Below, one piece after another: positions 1-5,218 of a DNA stretch of 9,209 nucleotides (the stretch's first letter is position 1; every line of letters begins with the position of its first letter). The notes under the pieces are model-generated. The model did not search any database. It was not told the origin of the DNA and was given only the letters and a program-made list of their open reading frames with translations. The position numbers and the translations under genes are program-made. The stretch comes from Rubrivirga sp. (GTDB lineage Bacteria > Bacteroidota > Rhodothermia > Rhodothermales > Rubricoccaceae), in NCBI GenBank assembly GCA_012269805.1, contig JAAXJP010000001.1:1-9209 (forward strand), in the 5' to 3' direction.

Positions 1-45
1 GCCTCCGCGATGGAGCTTCGGGCCCCGTCTCTCCCCTCCTCCCCC

Positions 46-498
46 ATGACCACGACCGCGCCGCTGCCGCTCGCCACCGGCCCCGAGGTCCGCTTCCCCC
101 TCTTCCGCGACGGCTGCGAGGCCGGCTTCCCCTCGCCCGCCTCCGACTACGTCGAGGCCGAGCTGAGCCTGAACGAGCTCGTCGGGGCGGGCCAGCCGCA
201 GACCTACTTCGTGCGGGCCACGGGCCGCTCGGAGGTCGGCGCCGGAATCTGGCCGGGCGACCTTCTCGTGATCGACGCCGCGCGCGAGCCGGTCCCCGGC
301 GACCTCGTCGTGGCGTTCGTCGGCGGCGAGCACACGGTCAAGCGGTTCTGCCGCGACCGGGCCGGCGTCTACCTCGCCCCGGACCCGCTGCCCGACGAGG
401 CCGACGCCTTCCACGAGATCCGGCTCGGCGACGGCGAGGAGCTCGAGGTCTGCGGCGTCGTCACGCACACGGTCCGGAACCTCCTCCGCCGCTGGTGA
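46..498 (+). CDS. umuD: UmuD-like S24 autopeptidase, DNA polymerase V accessory subunit
   Basis: This is a UmuD homologue of 150 residues from the ATG at 46, close to the roughly 140 of the E. coli protein. In the family, RecA-stimulated self-cleavage converts UmuD to UmuD', which joins UmuC to form the translesion polymerase. The N-terminal arm keeps the FPLF...GFPSPA..DYVE block around the cleavage site, here Ala26-Gly27 instead of Cys-Gly. The nucleophile would be Ser62 and the general base Lys99 (HTVKRF), spaced as in E. coli Ser60/Lys97. The loop around the serine reads GRSEV, where the family norm is GDSM, which is odd. An upstream in-frame ATG at 10 would add 12 poorly conserved residues; I prefer 46 because the homology begins nearby. 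No Shine-Dalgarno or SOS box is visible in the short upstream stretch. The stop overlaps the GTG start of umuC, implying translational coupling. Family assignment is secure; the start is less so. Confidence 0.93.
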   Translation: MTTTAPLPLATGPEVRFPLFRDGCEAGFPSPASDYVEAELSLNELVGAGQPQTYFVRATGRSEVGAGIWPGDLLVIDAAREPVPGDLVVAFVGGEHTVKRFCRDRAGVYLAPDPLPDEADAFHEIRLGDGEELEVCGVVTHTVRNLLRRW

Positions 499-1940
499 GC
501 GCCCCGATGCCACCCGGCCCGCCTCGGCATCGAGGCGGGGGGACCCGCGAGACGCGGCGGCTCGTCGCGTTCGTCGACGCGAGCGCGTTTTACTGCTCGT
601 GCGAGCGGCTCTTCCGGCCCGACCTCCGCGGCGAGCCCGTCGTCGTGCTCTCGAACAACGACGGGTGCGTGATCGCGCGGAGCGCCGAGGCCAAGGCGCT
701 CGGCGTGGCCATGGGCGCGCCGTACTTCCAGGTCCGCGAGCGGCTGGAGCGGGCCGGCGTCTGGGTGTTCAGCTCGAACTACGCGCTCTACCACGACCTC
801 TCGGACCGCCTCCTCCGCGTGCTCGACCGGTTCTCGCCCGACGTCGAGCGGTACTCGATCGACGAGGCGTTCCTCGGCCTCCGCGCCGACCCGTGGGACC
901 CGGATGAGCCCGCCCGCCTGGAGACGCTGGCCCGCGAGATCCGCGAGGCCGTCTGGCGCGCGACGCGGATCCCCGTCCGCGTGGCCATCGCCGAGACGAA
1001 GACGCTGGCGAAGGTGGGGAGCGAGTTCGTGCGCCACGCGCCGGTCCCGTGCGTCTGCTTCTGGAGGCACCCTGCCCGCGACGCCGTCCTCGAGTCGCTG
1101 CCAGTCGAGGACGTCTGGGGCGTCGGGCCGCGGTGGGCCAAGCGGCTCCGGCTCGCCGGCGCGGGGACGGCGGCCGGGCTGGCGGCGATGGACGACGGCG
1201 ACATCCGGCGCGGCTACAACGTGGTCCTCCTCCGGACAACCCTCGAGCTCCGGGGCGTCTCGTGCCTCCCGCTCAGCGAGGCCCCGCCGCCGCGCCGCTC
1301 GCTCGTCCGGAGCCGGATGTTCGGCGAGCCGCTCACGGACCCGGCGCTTATCGGGAAGGCCGTGGCGATGCACGCGGCGGCGGCGGCGCGGATGCTCCGG
1401 CGCGAGTCGCTGGCGGCCTCCGCCGTCGAGACGTTCGTGACGACGGGGCGGCACGCGCGGCCGGTCCACCACGGGCGGGCCGTGACCGAGCTCCCGTCGG
1501 CGACGAACGACACGCTCGCGATCGTCCGCGCGGCGCGGTCGCTCGTCGGGCCGGCCCTCGCGACCGGGCACGGCGGCGCCCCGCGCTACAAGAAGGCCGG
1601 CGTGATGCTGACGGGCCTCGGCCCGGCCGGCCAGTCGCAGGGGTCGCTGTTCACGGCGCCCGTCCGCGAGCGGCCCGAGTTGATGGAGGCGATGGACCGG
1701 ATCGCGCGGCGGTTCGGGCGGGCGGCCGTCGTGCCCGCCGCGCAGGGGACGCCCGACGAGCTCCGCGCCGTCCACGCGGGCCGGAGCCCGGCGTGGGGCA
1801 TGCGCCGCGACTTTCTCTCGCCGCGCTACACGACGGTCTGGGCCGAGATCCCGACGGTCCGCCTCGGCGACCCCGCCCGCCTCGGCGCCGAGGCGGAGGG
1901 GGTCAGCCCTCGTTCCGGACCTTGTCGGCGAACCGCGTGA
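495..1940 (+). CDS. umuC: UmuC, Y-family translesion DNA polymerase V catalytic subunit
   Basis: This 481-residue Y-family polymerase copies damaged DNA with low fidelity as part of Pol V. The palm shows Asp28 (FVDASAFY) and Asp123-Glu124 (YSIDEAF) as metal ligands, and Tyr33 sits at the steric-gate position. The SNNDGCVIARSAEAKALG block (about 53-70) is typical of UmuC. Little-finger residues follow from about 265. QGSLF (382-386) fits a beta-clamp-binding motif. The C-terminal WGMRRDFLSPRYTT block (434-447) matches the UmuC-specific tail domain. It is longer than the 422-residue E. coli protein, with about 22 extra residues at the N-terminus and about 25 at the C-terminus. Both extensions are encoded partly by copies of a palindromic repeat. 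The start is GTG at 495 inside the umuD stop (GTGA) or ATG at 507; no start codon exists in frame between there and the conserved core. The 3' end overlaps the convergent aminotransferase gene by 38 bases. Confidence 0.96.
   Translation: MSAPMPPGPPRHRGGGTRETRRLVAFVDASAFYCSCERLFRPDLRGEPVVVLSNNDGCVIARSAEAKALGVAMGAPYFQVRERLERAGVWVFSSNYALYHDLSDRLLRVLDRFSPDVERYSIDEAFLGLRADPWDPDEPARLETLAREIREAVWRATRIPVRVAIAETKTLAKVGSEFVRHAPVPCVCFWRHPARDAVLESLPVEDVWGVGPRWAKRLRLAGAGTAAGLAAMDDGDIRRGYNVVLLRTTLELRGVSCLPLSEAPPPRRSLVRSRMFGEPLTDPALIGKAVAMHAAAAARMLRRESLAASAVETFVTTGRHARPVHHGRAVTELPSATNDTLAIVRAARSLVGPALATGHGGAPRYKKAGVMLTGLGPAGQSQGSLFTAPVRERPELMEAMDRIARRFGRAAVVPAAQGTPDELRAVHAGRSPAWGMRRDFLSPRYTTVWAEIPTVRLGDPARLGAEAEGVSPRSGPCRRTA
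518..539. repeat. Palindromic repeat element, copy A
   Basis: A 22-base element with 9-bp arms (CCCGCCTCG / CGAGGCGGG) around a GCAT loop. It begins 20 bases after the umuD stop and falls within codons of the non-conserved UmuC N-terminal extension (about residues 8-15). It matches copy B at 19 of 22 positions. It could act as an RNA hairpin in the umuD-umuC junction or be a REP-like dispersed repeat. Confidence 0.65.
1869..1904. terminator. Long inverted repeat at convergent gene ends, candidate bidirectional terminator
   Basis: Repeat copy B is the centre of a larger near-perfect inverted repeat. Bases 1869-1874 pair with 1899-1904 and 1877-1886 pair with 1887-1896, with only two mismatched pairs between them. 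It spans the aminotransferase stop codon and the last codons of umuC. The position between convergent genes suits a bidirectional terminator or a transcription block. No T-run follows on either strand, so it is not a canonical intrinsic terminator. Confidence 0.45.
1876..1897. repeat. Palindromic repeat element, copy B
   Basis: A second copy of the 22-base element, containing a perfect palindrome with 10-bp arms at 1877-1896 (core GCCTCGGCGCCGAGGC). It lies in the 3' coding end of umuC, past the conserved tail domain, and five bases beyond the stop codon of the convergent aminotransferase. It differs from copy C at 2 of 22 positions. A partial extra left arm (CGCCTCGGCG) sits 18 bases upstream at 1860-1869. 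Confidence 0.7.
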
Positions 1941-3117
1941 TGCGGCGGACGGCCTCCTCGATCTGCGGGAGCGCCGTCGCGTACGAGCACCGGAGGTAGC
2001 CCTCCCCGCTCGGCCCGAACGCCGAGCCCGGCACGCACGCCACGTGCTCCTCCTGGAGCAGCCGCTGCGCGAAGTCCTCCGACGACAGCCCGGTCGAGGT
2101 GATGTCCGGGAACGCGTAGAAGGCGCCCTCCGGCTCGAACGTCGGGAGGCCGGCCGCGCGGAGGCCGTCGATAAGCGTCCGGCGGCGGGCGTCGTAGGCC
2201 TGGCGCATCTCCTCGACCGCGTCCTGCGCCTCGCGGATGCCGGCGAGCGCGCCGATCTGCGCCATCGTCGGCGCGCTCATCACCACGTACTGGTGGGCCT
2301 TGTAGAGCTGGTCCATGATCGGCTTCGGCGCCGCCGCGTAGCCGATCCGCCAGCCCGTCATGGCGTAGCCCTTCGAGAAGCCGCCCACGAGGACCGTCCG
2401 CTCCCACAGCCCGGGCAGCGTGGGGACCGAGACGTGGCCGCGCTCGTAGGCCTCGCCGTAGACGAGCCGGTCGTAGATCTCGTCCGACAGCACGAACAGG
2501 TCGTGCTCGACGACGACCTCGGCGATCTCCTCGAGCGTGTCGCGCCGGAGGACGGCGCCGGTCGGGTTGTTGGGGTAGCCGAGAAAGAGGAGCTTCGTCT
2601 TGTCCGTGATGCGCGAGCGGATGTCGTCGGCCGTGACCTGGAAGTCGTTCTCGGCGCGCGTCGGGACCCAGACGACCTTCCCGCCCGCGAACTGGGCGAG
2701 CGGCCCGTAGCACACGAAGCACGGCTCGGGGATGAGGACCTCGTCGTCGGGGTCGAGGAGGGCCAGGAGCGCGATCGTGAGCGCCTCGCTGGCGCCGACG
2801 GTCACGATGATCTCGTTCTGGGGCGCGTACTCGAGGTCGTAGAGCCGGTCGAGCTCGCCGGCGATGGCCTCGCGGAGCTCCATGAGCCCGAGGTTCGCCG
2901 TGTAGCTCGTCTTGCCGGCCTCGAGCCCGGCCTGCGCCGCCTCGATGATCGGCTGGGGCGAGACGAAGTCGGGCTCGCCGATGCCCAGCGAGATCACGTC
3001 GTCCATGGTCGCCGCGATCTCAAAAAAGCGGCGGATGCCGGACGGCGGCACCGAGCGGATCCGCTCAGAGAGGCGGCCGGCGAGGCGTTCGGCGGAGTCG
3101 AGGGTGGCGGTGTCCAT
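1903..3117 (-). CDS. Class I/II PLP-dependent aminotransferase (aspartate/aromatic type)
   Basis: A 404-residue fold-type I aminotransferase, normal length for the family, which moves an amino group between an amino acid and a 2-oxo acid through pyridoxal phosphate in the cytoplasm. Visible landmarks are the GEPDF motif (47-51), VGASEA (107-112, phosphate-side loop), YPNNPTG (181-187, Asn184 contacting PLP), SDEIYD (211-216, Asp212 and Tyr215), the Schiff-base lysine Lys249 in GGFSKGYAMTGWRIGY, and Arg376 (GYLRCSYA), which binds the substrate carboxylate. The pattern resembles bacterial and archaeal aspartate/aromatic aminotransferases such as PatA-like enzymes, but the amino donor cannot be named from sequence. 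I chose the ATG at 3117; the frame opens at a TTG at 3144, which would add nine residues including three prolines with no support. It starts 45 bases after the lipoprotein gene, so cotranscription is possible. Its 3' end overlaps umuC by 38 bases. Confidence 0.95.
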   Translation of the reverse strand: MDTATLDSAERLAGRLSERIRSVPPSGIRRFFEIAATMDDVISLGIGEPDFVSPQPIIEAAQAGLEAGKTSYTANLGLMELREAIAGELDRLYDLEYAPQNEIIVTVGASEALTIALLALLDPDDEVLIPEPCFVCYGPLAQFAGGKVVWVPTRAENDFQVTADDIRSRITDKTKLLFLGYPNNPTGAVLRRDTLEEIAEVVVEHDLFVLSDEIYDRLVYGEAYERGHVSVPTLPGLWERTVLVGGFSKGYAMTGWRIGYAAAPKPIMDQLYKAHQYVVMSAPTMAQIGALAGIREAQDAVEEMRQAYDARRRTLIDGLRAAGLPTFEPEGAFYAFPDITSTGLSSEDFAQRLLQEEHVACVPGSAFGPSGEGYLRCSYATALPQIEEAVRRITRFADKVRNEG

Positions 3118-3118
3118 G

Positions 3119-3142
3119 GCGGGCTGGGGGCGAGGGGCCCGC
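3119..3142 (-). promoter_or_regulatory. Inverted repeat immediately upstream of the aminotransferase start
   Basis: GCGGGC (3119-3124) and GCCCGC (3137-3142) form 6-bp arms around 12 bases, ending one base before the ATG at 3117 on the minus strand. In mRNA this could sequester the start region or act as an intergenic hairpin after the lipoprotein stop. In DNA this GC-rich, such short arms can arise by chance. Confidence 0.25.
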
Positions 3143-3162
3143 AAGCTACCGCCACCCCGCCG

Positions 3163-4419
3163 TCACCTAGCCGGCCTCGGCACCGAGGCGGACGGGGCCG
3201 CAGCGGCGACTGTCCGCGCGCTGCCGACGGTGAACGTCGTGATGTCGAGCGTCTGGTCGTCGCCGATCGACCCCGAGAACGTCTGCGCCCGCTCCCCGAC
3301 GATGAGGAGGATCCGGTAGCCCGAGGGCGCCGGCCCGGAGTAGTGGTCGAGTTGGACGCGGTAGGTGCCCTCGGGGGCCTCGCCCTCCGGCCAGAAGATG
3401 TTCTCCGGCCCGAACCCGTTCCTGTCGTCCACGTCGAGTTGGCCGCCGCTGGCGGACGACCGGTTGCCGTAGTAGATCCGCTCGCCGGCCGGGTCGGTGA
3501 CCCAGAGGTCGAGATCGGCCTCGTTGTCCCACGCAAGCGAGATCTGGACGTCGCCGCCGCCGCCCTGGAGTACGGCTTCGGCATCATCGATCTGCGTCTG
3601 GCGCGCGGTTTCCGTCTCTGACGTATCCACGGTGAGAATGCTCAGCGCGGCGGCGATGGCCTCGAGACAGGACCGGTACTCCATCGCCACACAGAGCCCC
3701 GTGTTGGCCGTCATCGAGATGGCGGTGAACGCGGCGTTCGTGTCCTCCAGCGGCTGGCTCGCGCCGCCGTGTCGCGCGTGGTACTCGCGGATGAGGGCGA
3801 CGATCGTCCCCGCGCACGCCGTCCCCGACGCCCAGCCCACGCCCGGGGCCAGCGGCCCCGTCGCCCCGACCGCCAGCGCGACCGTGCCGACGCCGACCAT
3901 CGTGCAGCCCGTGATCCCGATGCCCAGCGCAGCGGCGCCGAACAGCTCGCTCACGGAGGGCGGCCGGCCGAGCCGCGCGGACCGCGCCAGGGTCCGGAGC
4001 TCCGCGACTGCCTCTTCGTCGAAGGCGACGTCGCGGAAGACGGCGCTGCCCCCGTCGGGGTAGATCGCGACGAGGTCGGCCAGCCCGGGCCGGATGTTCC
4101 CGATGACGAACACCATGTCGCCGGTCGTCAGGCGGGTCGGCGTGCCGTCGGGGCCGAACGACACCGTGAACGCGTAGCCCTCCTCGTCGGTCATCGTCGC
4201 CCGTGTGAGCGCGCCGGTGGCGGGGTCCGCCTCGATCGCCATCATCTCCCCGTCCTCGTGGACGGCGACGTAGGGCATCGCGGGGTCGTCGGTGGGCGCG
4301 ATCGCGAGCCCCTCGAACGCGGCCTCGGAGCCGTCGTCCGGGGGCTCGACGAGGTCTTGGATGGCGTCGCAGCCGGGGAGGACCAGAGTGAGGGCGAGAA
4401 GGAACGGGAGGGCGCGCAT
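3163..4419 (-). CDS. Predicted lipoprotein with C-terminal YfaP/DUF2135-like domain
   Basis: A 418-residue predicted exported lipoprotein of unknown function. The first 17 residues form a short signal peptide (MRALPFLLALTLVLPGC) with lipid-attachment Cys17 in an LPGC lipobox. Residues about 35-135 look like a beta-rich segment. Residues 159-210 are unusually hydrophobic and Gly/Ala-rich and carry Cys172 and Cys202, followed by Cys243 and Cys251, which could form disulfides outside the cytoplasm. Residues about 290-398 resemble the DUF2135/YfaP family: DLDLWVTDP (302-310), YYGNRSS (316-322), GGQLDVDDRNGFGPENI (325-341) and GTYRVQLDHYSG (351-362). The last dozen residues are low complexity and partly encoded by repeat copy C. 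An in-frame ATG at 4545 would prepend 42 residues and bury the signal peptide, so I start at 4419. No Shine-Dalgarno is seen. The gene lies downstream of a two-component pair, with candidate operator sequences in its leader. Confidence 0.82.
   Translation of the reverse strand: MRALPFLLALTLVLPGCDAIQDLVEPPDDGSEAAFEGLAIAPTDDPAMPYVAVHEDGEMMAIEADPATGALTRATMTDEEGYAFTVSFGPDGTPTRLTTGDMVFVIGNIRPGLADLVAIYPDGGSAVFRDVAFDEEAVAELRTLARSARLGRPPSVSELFGAAALGIGITGCTMVGVGTVALAVGATGPLAPGVGWASGTACAGTIVALIREYHARHGGASQPLEDTNAAFTAISMTANTGLCVAMEYRSCLEAIAAALSILTVDTSETETARQTQIDDAEAVLQGGGGDVQISLAWDNEADLDLWVTDPAGERIYYGNRSSASGGQLDVDDRNGFGPENIFWPEGEAPEGTYRVQLDHYSGPAPSGYRILLIVGERAQTFSGSIGDDQTLDITTFTVGSARTVAAAAPSASVPRPAR
3171..3192. 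repeat. Palindromic repeat element, copy C
   Basis: A third copy of the 22-base element, with 7-bp arms GCCTCGG (3174-3180) and CCGAGGC (3183-3189) around CA. It lies in the last codons of the lipoprotein gene, five bases before its stop, and encodes part of the tail SASVPRPAR. It matches copy B at 20 of 22 positions, and as DNA rather than protein, because the reading frame and strand differ from copies A and B. Confidence 0.65.
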
Positions 4420-4567
4420 GACGGGACGAGGGGGCCTATCGCAGCGTAGCGGGCGAGCCCTCACGCCGCCTCCCGAGTTCTCGGGGCCGAGCAGAGACCA
4501 GGCAGAGACGCCGGAGAAACGAGGCGCCGGGGCCTTCGCTCTCATGTCTCCATCCCAGGTCTTCCCT
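4420..4567 (-). promoter_or_regulatory. Intergenic leader of the lipoprotein gene with candidate operators
   Basis: This 148-base gap separates the response regulator from the lipoprotein gene. It holds a tandem direct repeat GCAGAGAC at 4491-4498 and 4502-4509 (11-bp period, about one helical turn) and, next to it, the palindrome CCCGAG-TT-CTCGGG at 4472-4485. These lie about 53-90 bases upstream of the lipoprotein start, where a promoter or activator site would be expected. No convincing -7/-33 or -10/-35 promoter could be identified. NarL-family regulators often bind short tandem or inverted repeats; assigning these sites to the neighbouring regulator is inference. Confidence 0.4.
4514..4538 (-). 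terminator. Weak candidate intrinsic terminator after the response regulator
   Basis: On the minus strand, an arm CGAAGGC (4538-4532) pairs with GCCTCG (4525-4520) with one bulged A and a 6-base loop, followed by TTTCTC (4519-4514). It starts about 30 bases after the regulator stop. Stem and T-run are both short, so this is tentative. Confidence 0.3.
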
Positions 4568-5218
4568 CTATACGATCCGCTCGCGGAGGGCCTTCGCGAC
4601 GGCCGAGCCGCGCGAGCGGACGTGGAGCTTGGCGTACACGTTGCGGACGTGCGTGTCGACGGTGTGGTAGCTCACGCCGAGCCGGTCGGCGACGCCCTTC
4701 ATCGTGAGGCCGGCGACGAGCAGTTCGAGCGTCTCGTGCTCGCGCGGCGTGAGGCCGTAGTCGGGGCCCGGCGACGCGAGCTTGGCGAGGAGCGCCAGGA
4801 CACGCCCCGCGATGAACCCGTTGATCGGCGCCGCGCCGCCGCGGACCTCGCGGACCGCCTCGACGACGCGCTCGGGCGACGTCGGCTTGAGGAGATAGCC
4901 TGAGGCGCCCGCGCAGATCGCCGCGACGACGTTCTCGTCCTCCTCGTGAACCGTCAGGATCACGACGCGCGCCGACGGCACCCGCTGGCGGACCATCCGA
5001 GCGCCCTCGATCCCGCTCTTGCCGGGCAGGCCGATGTCCATCAGCACGATGTCGGGCCGGTGGCCGGCGTCGAGCGCGGCCTCGGCGACCTCGACCGAGT
5101 CGACGGCGACGGGGCACGCCAGCCCGTCGGCCGCGTCGAGCACGGCCTCGAGGCCGTCACGGAGGAGCGCCTGGTCCTCGACCAGCCACACCTGGACGTC
5201 GGAATCGGGTCGGGTCAT
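4568..5218 (-). CDS. NarL/FixJ-family response regulator (REC + LuxR HTH)
   Basis: A 216-residue response regulator of standard length. The receiver domain (about 8-125) has the acidic pair Glu14-Asp15, phosphoacceptor Asp61 in VLMDIGLPGKSG, Thr89 (VILTVHEED) and Lys111 (YLLKP), all the residues needed for phosphotransfer. The LuxR-type helix-turn-helix (about 155-212) shows LTPREHETLELLVAG, then GVADRLGVSYHTVDTHVRNVYAKL, typical of DNA-binding NarL regulators. The ATG at 5218 overlaps the kinase stop as ATGA, so the two are translationally coupled and almost certainly cognate. Target genes are not determined by the sequence; the lipoprotein gene immediately downstream, with repeats in its leader, is a reasonable candidate. 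A longer in-frame reading upstream is an artefact of the overlapping kinase gene. Confidence 0.95.
   Translation of the reverse strand: MTRPDSDVQVWLVEDQALLRDGLEAVLDAADGLACPVAVDSVEVAEAALDAGHRPDIVLMDIGLPGKSGIEGARMVRQRVPSARVVILTVHEEDENVVAAICAGASGYLLKPTSPERVVEAVREVRGGAAPINGFIAGRVLALLAKLASPGPDYGLTPREHETLELLVAGLTMKGVADRLGVSYHTVDTHVRNVYAKLHVRSRGSAVAKALRERIV

Noticed and set aside
10..45. Alternative ATG at 10 for umuD
   Set aside because: It adds 12 residues (MELRAPSLPSSP) with no counterpart in known UmuD; the ATG at 46 is nearer the expected length, though this is not proven.
369..1775. Long minus-strand open frame (468 codons) antisense to umuD and umuC
   Set aside because: The protein is Arg/Pro/Gly-rich low complexity with no family resemblance, while the plus strand encodes convincing UmuD and UmuC. 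Long antisense frames are expected in very GC-rich genes.
2044..3621. Long plus-strand open frame (525 codons) across the aminotransferase and lipoprotein genes
   Set aside because: It is antisense to two recognisable proteins, crosses their boundary, and its product is Arg/Val/Asp-biased without motifs.
4420..4545. Upstream ATG at 4545 extending the lipoprotein by 42 residues
   Set aside because: It would place an Arg/Pro-rich segment before a textbook signal peptide and lipobox that begin at the ATG at 4419.
5142..5157. Perfect 16-base palindrome ACGGCCTCGAGGCCGT in the response regulator gene
   Set aside because: It encodes the conserved receiver segment GLEAVL with preferred codons, and its flanks do not match the three-copy repeat family.
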